In this document: piece after piece, positions 1-8,208 of the stretch | Numbering within the stretch: the first letter of the stretch is position 1 | How the letters are laid out: each line of letters starts with the position of its first letter | Assembly (NCBI RefSeq): GCF_900143545.1 | Contig: NZ_FREV01000003.1 | Location: 523,907 to 587,906, forward strand | DNA: 64,000 nt | Origin: Loktanella sp. Alg231-35 | Lineage (GTDB): Bacteria; Pseudomonadota; Alphaproteobacteria; Rhodobacterales; Rhodobacteraceae | Reading direction: 5' to 3' | Notes under the pieces: generated by a model | Told to the model about the DNA's origin: nothing | The model's input: the letters and a program-made list of their open reading frames with translations, nothing else | The model's database searches: none | Made by a program: the position numbers and the translations under genes

Positions 1-63
1 TGACACGCTTGTGCGGTGGCCGCGCAGCGTGAGCGAGCGTTTGACAGGGCGACGGTGGGTCAT
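1..63 (-). CDS. Ribbon-helix-helix domain protein, N-terminal fragment (runs off the window)
   Basis: Only the first 21 codons are inside the window ([20 protein letters not shown]...). The Arg-Lys-Arg-Ser-Leu-Thr-Leu-x-Gly-His-Arg-Thr-Ser start matches the small ribbon-helix-helix proteins that commonly follow fumC and a DUF4169 gene in Rhodobacterales. Its ATG overlaps the TGA of the upstream gene (ATGA), so it is probably translationally coupled to it. The family is predicted to bind DNA, but its target is unknown. The identification rests on a short stretch and on gene order. Confidence 0.6.
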   Translation of the reverse strand, partial: MTHRRPVKRSLTLRGHRTSVS

Positions 64-236
64 TCGTCTTCAAACCTGAGTTGTGACAGACGCTTGCTTG
101 CCTGCTCGGCTTGCGATGCCTCTAGCACCTGCTGGGCCTTGCTGCGGCCAAAGCGGACGGCGTTTTCGTCCGCCTTGGCCTTTGCGTCGGCGCGGGTTTT
201 CACCTTGCGTGCCTTGTTAAGGTTGACCGGCTTCAT
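60..236 (-). CDS. DUF4169 family small protein
   Basis: A 58-residue, highly charged protein ([20 protein letters not shown]...) rich in Lys, Arg, Ala and Glu; it has no membrane segment and is probably largely helical. The opening 'VNLNKARK' and the '[14 protein letters not shown]' stretch are typical of DUF4169, a family of unknown function in alphaproteobacteria. Its ATG overlaps the fumC stop codon (ATGA at 236-233) and its stop overlaps the next start. The three genes therefore look like one coupled unit read leftward. It is too short to be picked up by a length-filtered ORF search. Confidence 0.8.
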   Translation of the reverse strand: MKPVNLNKARKVKTRADAKAKADENAVRFGRSKAQQVLEASQAEQASKRLSQLRFEDE

Positions 237-1624
237 TTCGGGCCGATCATATCCTCTGGGCGCACGACTTTGTCGAATGTCGCTTCGTCCACAAACCCCA
301 GCTTGATCGCCTCTTCCTTGAGGGTGGTGCCGTTTTTATGCGCGGTCTTAGCAACGGTTGTGGCGTTGTCATAACCGATTGTGGGGGCAAGTGCCGTCAC
401 CAGCATCAGCGATTCCCGCATCAGTTTTTCGATCCGCGTACGGTCCGCCTGAATGCCGGTCACGCAGTTATCGGTAAAGGTAACCGAGGCGTCGCCGATT
501 AGCTGCATGGATTGCAGCACGTTATAGGCCATCATCGGCTTCATCACGTTCAGCTCAAAATGCCCCTGTGATCCAGCGAACCCGACAGCCGCATCATTGC
601 CCATGACATGGGCGCAAACCTGCGTCATCGCTTCAACCTGTGTTGGGTTCACCTTGCCGGGCATAATCGACGATCCGGGTTCGTTTTCGGGCAACATCAA
701 CTCGCCCAGACCACAACGGGGCCCGGAACCCAGCATGCGGATATCAGCCGCTATCTTGTAAAGGCTCGCTGCTACGGTTTTGAGCGCGCCTGACATTTCA
801 ACTAACGCGTCATGTGCGGCGAGTGCTTCAAATTTGTTCGGGGCTGTCACGAAGGGCAGGCCGGTGATCTCTGCCATATTGGCCGCAACCGTTTCGCCCC
901 AACCTTTTGGCGTGTTCAATCCCGTGCCGACAGCCGTGCCGCCTTGGGCCAGCTCATAGATGGCGGGCAGGGCGGCTTTGATACGGCGCATGCCCATGGA
1001 AACCTGATGGGTGTAGCCGGAAAATTCCTGTCCCAATGTCAGCGGTGTCGCGTCCATTGTGTGGGTGCGGCCGATCTTGATGATATCGTCGAAATCCTTG
1101 GTCTTTTGCGCCAAGGCGCTGTGCAGTTTCTCTAGCCCCGGAAGCAGCACGTTGTGCGCGGTTGTGGCCACGGCGATATGCATCGCTGTCGGGAACGTAT
1201 CGTTCGACGATTGCCCCATATTACAGTGATCATTGGGGTGCACCGGTTCCTTGGACCCGATTGTGCCGCCCAGCATCTCAATTGCACGGTTCGAGATCAC
1301 CTCATTGGCGTTCATGTTCGATTGCGTGCCCGATCCGGTCTGCCAGACCACCAGCGGGAAATGATCATCTAGCTTGCCCGCTACTACCTCTGCGGCGGCG
1401 GCGATCATCGCGTCGGCCAAAGCAGGATCGAGCTTGCCACGGTCTTTGTTGGCCATCGCACAGGCCTGTTTGATCACGCCAAGCCCACGCACAATCGCCA
1501 CTGGCTGCTTTTCCCAACCGATGGGGAAATTCATGATCGAGCGCTGCGTTTGCGCGCCCCAGTACCGATCAGAGGGAACCTCCAAAGGGCCAAAGCTGTC
1601 CGTTTCTGTGCGTGTGTCGGTCAT
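233..1624 (-). CDS. fumC: Class II fumarate hydratase
   Basis: This enzyme interconverts fumarate and L-malate in the TCA cycle in the cytoplasm. The protein is 463 residues, the usual length for iron-independent class II fumarases. It carries the superfamily signature [11 protein letters not shown] near residue 320, plus '[11 protein letters not shown]' and '[20 protein letters not shown]' active-site segments. I chose the ATG at 1624 ([17 protein letters not shown]), where the family normally starts, over the ATG 42 bases upstream, which would add an unlikely 14-residue leader. The stop overlaps the start of the DUF4169 gene. Confidence 0.95.
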   Translation of the reverse strand: MTDTRTETDSFGPLEVPSDRYWGAQTQRSIMNFPIGWEKQPVAIVRGLGVIKQACAMANKDRGKLDPALADAMIAAAAEVVAGKLDDHFPLVVWQTGSGTQSNMNANEVISNRAIEMLGGTIGSKEPVHPNDHCNMGQSSNDTFPTAMHIAVATTAHNVLLPGLEKLHSALAQKTKDFDDIIKIGRTHTMDATPLTLGQEFSGYTHQVSMGMRRIKAALPAIYELAQGGTAVGTGLNTPKGWGETVAANMAEITGLPFVTAPNKFEALAAHDALVEMSGALKTVAASLYKIAADIRMLGSGPRCGLGELMLPENEPGSSIMPGKVNPTQVEAMTQVCAHVMGNDAAVGFAGSQGHFELNVMKPMMAYNVLQSMQLIGDASVTFTDNCVTGIQADRTRIEKLMRESLMLVTALAPTIGYDNATTVAKTAHKNGTTLKEEAIKLGFVDEATFDKVVRPEDMIGPK

Positions 1625-1744
1625 GGGAATACCCTGTCGTTGCTGGTTGTGCGCAGGGATATCCAATCAGGCTGGCGAAGGCAATTGATGACAGATCGGT
1701 CACTGCGTGGTGAAATAGGGGTATTTTAACAGAGGAGATTTACA

Positions 1745-2527
1745 ATGCTTGGATTAGACCCCGAAAAGGAAAAACCCTTTGATCCCAATTGGGTGAGCCC
1801 CGACAAGGATGCAGCGCTGCGCAGTCAGCGTATTCTGATTTCTATCATCGGTCTGACGGCGATTCTCTTGCCGCCTGCTGTGGTAATCGTGGATCGTTTT
1901 GCCCCGTCGCCCTGTTTCCGCGACAGTCTGAGCCACTATTTTTATAGCCAGCGCGCTGGTGTGGTCTTTGTCATGACGCTGGCTTTTATTGGCACGCTTT
2001 TGTCGTCCTACCGGGCCGAGGCGCGTTTTGTGCGTCGTCTTGCGATTGTCGCAGGCATGGCGGGGCTATTGGTGGCGGTCTTCCCGACAGAAGGGCCGGG
2101 CTGCACAGAGGCTGCGTTTACCGCCCGGATGTTTGGATCAATCAACGCTGAAACGCCGATGGTTGTCTTTGCGACGGCGTTCATTCTGTTTCCCGGTGTC
2201 GGGACTATTCACTATATTGCGGCCTTCGTGCTTTTTGCCATTATGCTGTATTTTTGCGCCATTGTTTTTCGCCGCTCCGGTGCGCAGGATCGTGACCCCG
2301 ACACGCAGGCGTTGCTGGTGGTGAAACGCAAGCGCAATCGCATTTATGCGGCATGTGCGTTAGTGATTGCAGCGGCGATGATTGTGATGGGGCTCAGTCA
2401 GATTGACGCCATCAGCGGCTATTTCTCGCAGAGGGTCATTCTTTATGGCGAAGCAGTCGCACTTTGGGCCTTTGGCATTGCTTGGCTGGTCAAAGGACGT
2501 CTTTTTGATACGTCGCTGGGCGCTTAG
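1745..2527 (+). CDS. Multi-pass membrane protein, unknown function
   Basis: A 260-residue protein with about six hydrophobic segments (roughly residues 30-50, 70-90, 97-113, 138-175, 200-218 and 233-250) and a charged cytoplasmic-looking N terminus. A conserved-looking 'CFRDSLSHYFYSQRAG' loop follows the first segment, and 'FPTEGPGC' follows the third. I do not recognise the family. A good ribosome-binding site (GAGGAG) sits 7 bases before the ATG. The gene runs head-on into sspB: the two stop codons overlap by 4 bp. The inner-membrane location is inferred from hydropathy only. Confidence 0.75.
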   Translation: MLGLDPEKEKPFDPNWVSPDKDAALRSQRILISIIGLTAILLPPAVVIVDRFAPSPCFRDSLSHYFYSQRAGVVFVMTLAFIGTLLSSYRAEARFVRRLAIVAGMAGLLVAVFPTEGPGCTEAAFTARMFGSINAETPMVVFATAFILFPGVGTIHYIAAFVLFAIMLYFCAIVFRRSGAQDRDPDTQALLVVKRKRNRIYAACALVIAAAMIVMGLSQIDAISGYFSQRVILYGEAVALWAFGIAWLVKGRLFDTSLGA

Positions 2528-3015
2528 GACTTGCGGAACTGATCGAGGCTGACAACTTCGGCCTCTTTCGGGGCGTCTTGGCCTTCGTCCTCGGGTTCGA
2601 CCATTTCTTCCATCGGTGCTTCTTCGGCATCCGCGCCTAGGGCCAAGTTTTCGTCGTCTTCGTCCTGCGTTTCAAAGCGCAGGCCGAATTCAACAGATGG
2701 ATCAACGAAGGTCTTGATGGCGTCATAGGGCACATAAAGTGTTTCAGGATTGTCCCCGAAATTCAGCGTAATCGTAAAGCCCTCAGTGGTAACCTCAAGA
2801 TCGGCAAACCAATGCTGTACCACGATGGTCATCTCACCGGGATACCGGTCCGACAGCCAATCGGCGATCTCGACATCAGGGTGCATTGTATCAAAGGTGA
2901 TAAAGAAATGATGTGCGCCGGGCAGCCCGTCCTTTTGCACGTCCGTCAACACCTTTTGGATCAGGCTGCGCATAGCGCTGTGCATCAGATTTCCATAGTC
3001 GATGGTGCTGGTCAC
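2524..3015 (-). CDS. sspB: SspB-type ClpXP adaptor (stringent starvation protein B family)
   Basis: SspB proteins tether ssrA-tagged polypeptides to ClpXP for degradation. This 163-residue protein has the alphaproteobacterial SspB core: 'YGNLMHSAMRSLIQKVL', 'HHFFITFDTMHPDVEI', then 'MTIVVQHWFADLEV...FTITLNFG'. An acidic, low-complexity linker follows from about residue 118. The C terminus (EVVSLDQFRKS) resembles the short ClpX-binding tail of SspB. It lies about 3 kb from the permuted tmRNA gene that encodes the tag it should recognise. It is convergent with the membrane protein gene, with a 4-bp overlap. Confidence 0.88.
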   Translation of the reverse strand: MTSTIDYGNLMHSAMRSLIQKVLTDVQKDGLPGAHHFFITFDTMHPDVEIADWLSDRYPGEMTIVVQHWFADLEVTTEGFTITLNFGDNPETLYVPYDAIKTFVDPSVEFGLRFETQDEDDENLALGADAEEAPMEEMVEPEDEGQDAPKEAEVVSLDQFRKS

Positions 3016-3077
3016 GGTGCTTTTCCCCTTGGTTCGCCCTTACCATAGGGGATTCCTTGGGCGTGAAAAGGGGCGGA

Positions 3078-4331
3078 TTACATCAATCCCAATCCAATGC
3101 TGGCAAGCAGGCTAAGCGCTGCCGAAATGAGCAGGACCAGCGGCAGCGACCAATGCCGCCAAAGCAGCAGAACGGCGGCAGTGCATGCCAACGCCAAGGC
3201 AAGTGGGTTCAGGGTGCTGAACACCGGAAGGACCGTCTTGATGGGGCCAATGACAACGGGATTGACCCTCTCAAAGATCACATGCAGCGCAAACCACACT
3301 GACAGATTTGCAATAACACCGACGACCGCAGCGGTGATTGCCGCCAACGCGGCCCGCAACCGTGGCCTGCCATCCAGCCAGTCAATCAGAGGGGCGCCAG
3401 CGAAAATCCAGATAAAACAAGGCACAAACGTCACCCAAAGTGTCAGCATCCCCGCCAGCACCGCCATGCCCGGCCCGGCATTGGCCAATCCGGCAACCAT
3501 GCCCACAAATTGGGTCACAAGTATCAGCGGCCCCGGCGTTGTCTCTGCCAACCCCAAGGCATCCATCATTTGTGGCGTGCTGAGCCATCCAAACCCGACA
3601 ACGACCTCTTGCGTCATATAGGCCAGTACCGCGTAGGCCCCGCCAAATGTGACCACCGCAAGGGTCGAAAAGAAAACACCTACATCCATCAGAAATCCGT
3701 TGCCGGTGGCCGCGATTGGCACAAAGGGTACGGCCCAGATCACAAGCCCGATCACCAGAATACGCAGACTGCCACCTAAGCTGCCAGATGCGGGGAGGGC
3801 AGTTGTGCCATCATCGGTCGCGCCGATAGCACCAATGACCGCAGCCACAGCAATGACCAATGGGAAGGGCAGCGCGAAGATGAAAAGTGCCGCAAATGCG
3901 CAGGCGGCGATCAGGATGTGTTTTTGCGATATCAGCGCCCGTCTGGCGATCTTTAGCAACGCCTCGATCACGATGATCACAACAGTGGCTTTGACGCCCA
4001 GAAACAGCGCCTGCACGATCGGCAGATTGCCGTATGCGCCATATGCCAGCGCCAGCGCAAAGATCACCGCAGCCCCCGGCAGCACAAACAACCCGCCGCC
4101 GATCAGCCCCCCGATGATGCCTTTTCGTTTCCAACCTGCATAAGTGGCCAATTGCATCGCCTCCGGCCCCGGTAGCAGCATGCAGAATGACAGTGCGCGC
4201 AGGAACTGCGCTTCGGTCAGCCAGTCGCGTTTTTCGACCAGTTCTTTGTGCATCAAGGCGATTTGTGCCGCCGGGCCGCCGAAAGACAAAAGCCCGATGC
4301 GGCCAAAGACGCGGATCAGGTCAGAGGTCAT
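3078..4331 (-). CDS. chrA: Chromate efflux transporter, ChrA/CHR family
   Basis: A 417-residue long-chain CHR transporter built from two homologous halves (about residues 5-185 and 215-415) with 10-12 predicted membrane segments. The signature 'GLLSFGGPAAQIALMHKELVEKR' in the first half and 'TFGGAYAVLAYMTQEVV...TPGPLILVTQFVG' in the second are typical. It should expel chromate from the cytoplasm. Its ATG overlaps the stop of the upstream rhodanese-ChrB gene by 4 bp, so the pair is co-transcribed. The substrate is inferred from the family; some CHR proteins may carry other anions. Confidence 0.92.
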   Translation of the reverse strand: MTSDLIRVFGRIGLLSFGGPAAQIALMHKELVEKRDWLTEAQFLRALSFCMLLPGPEAMQLATYAGWKRKGIIGGLIGGGLFVLPGAAVIFALALAYGAYGNLPIVQALFLGVKATVVIIVIEALLKIARRALISQKHILIAACAFAALFIFALPFPLVIAVAAVIGAIGATDDGTTALPASGSLGGSLRILVIGLVIWAVPFVPIAATGNGFLMDVGVFFSTLAVVTFGGAYAVLAYMTQEVVVGFGWLSTPQMMDALGLAETTPGPLILVTQFVGMVAGLANAGPGMAVLAGMLTLWVTFVPCFIWIFAGAPLIDWLDGRPRLRAALAAITAAVVGVIANLSVWFALHVIFERVNPVVIGPIKTVLPVFSTLNPLALALACTAAVLLLWRHWSLPLVLLISAALSLLASIGLGLM

Positions 4332-5125
4332 GCCGTGCTACCGGTTGGCCAATCATGCCCTTCATCCTGTCCATCGCGCGCCCAACGATATAGCGCGTCA
4401 TAGATCAACATACCTGCCTCCAACTGTGCCGGGTCATTGCGGTACATGCGCGACAACCCAACCGAAATGGCCAGCAGACCAGCGGCTTGCGGTGCTAAGT
4501 CATGCTGGTCGGTATCGGCAGCGCGCACCACGGTGGCAAGCGTATCAAGGGCAGGGTGGCGCAGGCCAAAGTCGCGTACCATCACATCAAAGGTGCAAAG
4601 CGGGCCGTCGTGGGTCCAGGGTGCCTGATCACCATCAAAGGGTGTGGCGTCGAACTTTACGGCCACATCAGCGACAGTCGCGGGTGGCACAAACATGAAA
4701 CGCGCGGCAGGATCGACAAAGCGCCGGATCAGCCACGGGCAAGCAATACGGTCGATCTTGGGCCGGTGACGCGTCACCCAAAGCGATCCGGGAATTGCCG
4801 CCGCAGGCACACGCGGCAAACCGGCGTCGCGCCACGCATAGTTACCGCCTGAAAGCACCTGCGCGGGAATACCATGGCTGCGCAACAAGGCCGCAACACC
4901 ATGCGAGAGTTTCAGGCCTTTCTGGCAGACAACAACGCATTGCTGACCGGCAAGCCGTGCCAGCAATCCGTCGATATCGCGGTGCGAATGCCGAAACGCC
5001 GAAGGCACTAAATGCGGGTCTTCGGCAAAGTCTTCGGCAACACAGACGTCAATGATGGCAGGACAGTCAACCGTGCCAATCAGCCGCATCAGTTGGGAGG
5101 GTGAGATTTCGTTGAAAGCAGCCAT
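4328..5125 (-). CDS. Rhodanese-like domain fused to a ChrB-type chromate resistance domain
   Basis: A 265-residue two-domain protein. Residues 1-110 form a rhodanese-like fold with 'VVVCQKGLKLSHGVAALLRSHG', in which the Cys at the usual catalytic position (CQKG) is present. Residues 115-255 match the ChrB C-terminal domain ('WVTRHRPKIDRIACPWLIRRFVDPAARFMFVP', later 'HDGPLCTFDVMVRDFGL'). ChrB proteins regulate or assist chromate resistance. The pairing with chrA (4-bp ATGA overlap) supports the role. Whether the rhodanese half transfers sulfur or only senses oxyanions cannot be told. Its RBS, AAAGGATG, is close to the ATG. Confidence 0.85.
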   Translation of the reverse strand: MAAFNEISPSQLMRLIGTVDCPAIIDVCVAEDFAEDPHLVPSAFRHSHRDIDGLLARLAGQQCVVVCQKGLKLSHGVAALLRSHGIPAQVLSGGNYAWRDAGLPRVPAAAIPGSLWVTRHRPKIDRIACPWLIRRFVDPAARFMFVPPATVADVAVKFDATPFDGDQAPWTHDGPLCTFDVMVRDFGLRHPALDTLATVVRAADTDQHDLAPQAAGLLAISVGLSRMYRNDPAQLEAGMLIYDALYRWARDGQDEGHDWPTGSTA

Positions 5126-5237
5126 AGGTGCATCCTTTCTGAAGTGGTCAGTGGATGCGACGCTTTGGCCGGGGCCTCACGGGGCGTTCGCGGACCCCAT
5201 GCGCCATTGATGCGAGATCAGGAGAATGCAGTCAAGT

Positions 5238-5894
5238 CTACCCAACAATCCGGCTAATCTCGCGCAGGATCTTGGCACGGATCGTCCGGGGGTATTCGCG
5301 GTGGGTGCGGGCGGTCATGACAAAGCCGTTCCGGGTGATCACGGCCCCCCGATAGAAATTGGTGATGGCCAATCCCATCGATTCAATCGCAATCCCGTTG
5401 ATGGTCACACCGGCACGCTCGGCTGAATTGCGCGCCGCGCGCACGTCAGTGCCGCCATTTGGCGTACCATCGCCAGAGACATCGATCACACGGCGCGCAC
5501 AATTTGGGACCTGATCAAAAAGTTTCAATGAAAAATAAATCGCCTCGGCCGGGGCGGTATCGGACAGCACAAAGGCGCGGGGCATCAGACGGGCCTGATC
5601 AGACAGCGATTGAACATCCAGCGCCGTGCGCACTTGCGTCCATGGGATCGAGACAGTCTGCCTGTCTGCCCCGGACCATTGCACCACGGCAACCGTTGTG
5701 CCGCCCGAAACCATTGTGTCTATGATTTCAGGGTCTTGCAGGGCGTCAGCCAGGCCGTCTGTTTGCAGGCGGTATTCAGCGGAATCAATGGAATTGGACA
5801 CATCAATTGTCAGTATCAGCGCCGTGTCACAGGCCTCAGCAACAATCGGGGCCGCGGACAGCATGGCGGCACAGGCAAACCGTAGAAATCTCAT
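5238..5894 (-). CDS. DUF1194 protein, secreted von Willebrand factor A-like
   Basis: A 218-residue protein starting at the ATG at 5894 (MRFLRFACAAMLSAAPIVAEAC), which gives a clean signal peptide; an ATG 30 bases upstream gives a less convincing leader. The mature part opens with 'ALILTIDVSNSIDSAEY', a metal-ion-dependent adhesion site motif (DxSxS), and carries 'RRVIDVSGDGTPNGG' further on, as in DUF1194. It is probably periplasmic. The molecular function is not known. It lies just downstream of the ssrA gene on the same strand, but I see no operon link. Confidence 0.8.
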   Translation of the reverse strand: MRFLRFACAAMLSAAPIVAEACDTALILTIDVSNSIDSAEYRLQTDGLADALQDPEIIDTMVSGGTTVAVVQWSGADRQTVSIPWTQVRTALDVQSLSDQARLMPRAFVLSDTAPAEAIYFSLKLFDQVPNCARRVIDVSGDGTPNGGTDVRAARNSAERAGVTINGIAIESMGLAITNFYRGAVITRNGFVMTARTHREYPRTIRAKILREISRIVG

Positions 5895-5964
5895 CGGTTT
5901 ATGGTGCGCAGAGTGACCGCGCATTGCAAGTCACAATGGCTTTGGCCGGGCGCGTCAAAAGGTG

Positions 5965-6285
5965 GGGTAAGTGCAGGTTTCTGTTGCCAGGTACCTGCGA
6001 ACCCCGCCCTAGGTCGCAAAACCCAAGGAGTTAAGTTTCGATATTAGGCACAGCTTACGCTGCGACTGCCATCGGTGCATTGTTGTCATTTGCAACTATA
6101 CAATTTGAACCGATAACGGTGGTATCTCACCGAGACAAAGCAAACCCCTTTAGACGTTCGTCGATCCTATTTCGTCCCCATAGCCCTCAAATGAAGGGTG
6201 TTTGGTGGAGACGCCGGGTACCGCCCCCGGGTCCGATCCGCTTATTACGAGCGCGTTTATGTCCATAGTCCCGAAGAACTTCTTA
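5965..6285 (-). ncRNA. ssrA: Transfer-messenger RNA, circularly permuted two-piece form
   Basis: Read on the minus strand, the acceptor half comes first. A T-arm-like hairpin (CCGGG, 7-base loop, CCCGG; 6230-6214) leads into CGTCTCC-ACCA ending at 6203. A 23-base spacer with a small hairpin (6202-6180) would be processed out. The 5' end of the coding half, GGGGACG, begins at 6179 and pairs with CGTCTCC to form a 7-bp acceptor stem. The tag frame runs 6093-6055: GCA resume codon, then ANDNNAPMAVAA and TAA. This permuted order is standard for alphaproteobacteria. The outer ends of both pieces are estimated, not seen. The T-loop (GGCGGTA) does not follow the usual tRNA consensus. Confidence 0.9.
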
Positions 6286-6752
6286 TAGATAGGCAAGCGC
6301 GAAGGCGCGCGCAAGGGCTAGCACATCTCAAGCGCGGGCGGCGCACCACTCAGGACAGGTCGTCGCAGCTTTAGCGCGCGGCGCGCTTCTTCGTGCAGTC
6401 CCAGTTTCACACGGTGACAGCGCATGCCTCTGTGCTTTGGGTGGACATCCGGTTTCCATAAGCGTCGCGTCATTGGCCTTTTCCTGTCTGCTTAGAAAAG
6501 AGACGATGGGCAATTGGGCGTGCGAGCTAACTCTCACCGTAGTTGGGACCTTTGGCGATTTGGGTCAAAAGGCAAACGAGATGCATGAATTCTGTGGTCT
6601 GTGTACAGACACTGTGTCCACAGCATTCAGTGTTGCAACCAAGTGGCAATGTCACCGGTTGTGCAGAGCTGAAGTGCTATTAACTCCGCTGACTGGGCAG
6701 GGCGTAATAGCCCGGAGACGTCAGATATCGCAGGGGTAAAAAGCCTGCGGGT
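6286..6752. other. Intergenic stretch without a supported gene
   Basis: About 470 bases between ssrA and the next gene. Open frames here have no recognisable product or ribosome-binding site. The part nearest ssrA must hold the tmRNA promoter on the minus strand, but I could not pick one out with confidence. Confidence 0.5.
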
Positions 6753-7025
6753 TTACTCTTCGACCACCTCAATGCGCCATGAAGCGCCCGGCACCGGCTC
6801 CTCATCATCGGCTCCGATGCGCATTGTCTCTGTGAGTTGTTCGATCAATCCTAAGCCTAGAGAGAACGACTGAATGGGATCAATGCCGTAAACGCGCTTT
6901 TCTTCGACAAAGCCTTCAACAGAAACAACGGCGTAATAGTCTTCTACACCGGCTTGGCTGCCATCGGATGATATCGTCGCTTCGACACCTCTATCTGAAA
7001 CGACCTGTAGTTTGATTGGCTTCAT
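6753..7025 (-). CDS. Hypothetical protein, 90 residues
   Basis: A small acidic protein (MKPIKLQVVSDRGVEATISSDG...ASWRIEVVEE) that alternates short beta-like stretches, with no signal peptide or membrane segment. The 'VSVEGFVEEKRVYGIDPIQSFSLGLGLIEQL' segment suggests a small folded domain. I do not recognise the family. A GGG-containing ribosome-binding site lies 6-8 bases before the ATG. It stands alone on the minus strand between ssrA and the DUF4345 gene. Confidence 0.6.
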   Translation of the reverse strand: MKPIKLQVVSDRGVEATISSDGSQAGVEDYYAVVSVEGFVEEKRVYGIDPIQSFSLGLGLIEQLTETMRIGADDEEPVPGASWRIEVVEE

Positions 7026-7112
7026 TGCTTGCCCTTTCTAAGCTGTCGCAGCGCTTCTGAGATCGCAGTGTCCGTTTCCTGCTGGTGAACCTAAGATCAT
7101 CGGTGGTCTGGT

Positions 7113-7457
7113 TCAGAGGTTGAGCCAGATTGCAGGCACGCCCACGACGGCCTCTACCCAAAAGTAGATCCATTTCTTGCGGCTCGCGCCATCAATGATC
7201 ACCGAGGTCAGTCGCCCGGCGGCGGCACCACACCAGCAGAACCCCAGCATCACATATGCCTCGGCTGAGCCAAGGATCAGCGCGCCGATCCCCATGCCCA
7301 CGAACAGACAACCGACCGATGCACGGATTTCTGACATGCCCATCGTGGTGTCGCCCATGGTCAGGTCAAGCGCGCCCAGCGTATAGCGTGGCGCCAGCCA
7401 GCCAAAGCAGCCCAGCCCGATGCTGAGCACTGCAAAGATGATGTTGATGATGTCCAT
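7113..7457 (-). CDS. DUF4345-like small membrane protein
   Basis: A 114-residue protein with four predicted membrane segments. The 'LAPRYTLGALDLTMGDTTMGMSEIRASVGCLFVGMGIGALI' stretch and 'CGAAAGRLTSVIIDG' fit the DUF4345 family of four-helix inner-membrane proteins of unknown function. It sits 62 bases upstream, in map order, of the SCO gene's stop on the same strand and may share its transcript. Confidence 0.7.
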   Translation of the reverse strand: MDIINIIFAVLSIGLGCFGWLAPRYTLGALDLTMGDTTMGMSEIRASVGCLFVGMGIGALILGSAEAYVMLGFCWCGAAAGRLTSVIIDGASRKKWIYFWVEAVVGVPAIWLNL

Positions 7458-7519
7458 GACTGCCGCCTCTTATGTGGTGCATGGCAATGTGGCCCAACGG
7501 GCGGCAGGATCAAGTGCGC

Positions 7520-8125
7520 TTAGCTGAGTTGTTCCATGAAACAGGCTGAAATACTTGCAACTTCCTCGGCGGTGGATTCGCGTTTGAAGAACGTCGCCAA
7601 GCCCGTTTCAGGGAACATCAGATAGGTCTGGGTGGAATGATCGACCAGATAATACTCTGGATCATCGTCCTGCGCGCGGTAGTAGGTTTTGTAGGCCTGC
7701 GAGGCCGCTTTCACTTGTTCCGGCGTGCCCGTCAGTCCGATCATGTCGTCGTGAAAGTTGTCGGTATAATCGCGCACGACCTCAATCGTGTCTCGCTGGG
7801 GATCAATCGAGATAAAGACCGTGCCAATGTCCAACCCGTCTTCGGCCAGCAGTTCTGCGGCATAGGCGTTGCGTGCACTGTCGATGGGGCACACATCAGG
7901 GCAGAAGGTGTAGCCAAAGTAGACCAGCGTCGGTTTGGTGATGACATCAGTGTCGGTGACAGTTTCCCCGGTTTCCGAGACCAGTTCAAATGGTCCACCA
8001 ATCGTGCTGCCTGCAACGGCGGTGTTGCCGCAGGGATCGTATGACGCGTTTTGTGACTGCCAGACATAGAGCCCTAATGCGGCGGCCACGGCGAGGGTGG
8101 TTGTCCCAAAGATGACGGCTTTCAT
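7520..8125 (-). CDS. SCO1/SenC family copper chaperone or thiol-disulfide protein
   Basis: A 201-residue protein with a single N-terminal membrane anchor (about residues 4-22) and a thioredoxin-like domain exposed to the periplasm. The copper-binding motif CxxxC is present in 'YTFCPDVCPIDS' and the third ligand His in 'YLVDHSTQTYLM'. SCO proteins deliver copper to the CuA centre of cytochrome c oxidase or act as periplasmic redox proteins. The length is typical. The ribosome-binding site is AGGAGC, 7 bases before the ATG. No oxidase genes are near, so the partner is unknown. Confidence 0.9.
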   Translation of the reverse strand: MKAVIFGTTTLAVAAALGLYVWQSQNASYDPCGNTAVAGSTIGGPFELVSETGETVTDTDVITKPTLVYFGYTFCPDVCPIDSARNAYAAELLAEDGLDIGTVFISIDPQRDTIEVVRDYTDNFHDDMIGLTGTPEQVKAASQAYKTYYRAQDDDPEYYLVDHSTQTYLMFPETGLATFFKRESTAEEVASISACFMEQLS

Positions 8126-8208
8126 AACCTGCTCCTGTTTATTCGATTTGGGCGCACTTTATGCCGATCGCGGCGGGCTGCAACGCAAAGATGCGTGACC
8201 GATTGCCG

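Noticed and set aside
16..306. Plus-strand frame at the window start
   Set aside because: It is antisense to the DUF4169 gene and the end of fumC, both of which are well supported.
6201..6240. GC-rich structured block first read as a plus-strand RNA
   Set aside because: On the plus strand it fits no known RNA; on the minus strand it is the acceptor half of the permuted tmRNA.
6437..6739. 100-codon plus-strand frame after ssrA
   Set aside because: No ribosome-binding site, an odd Cys-rich composition and no family resemblance; more likely chance.
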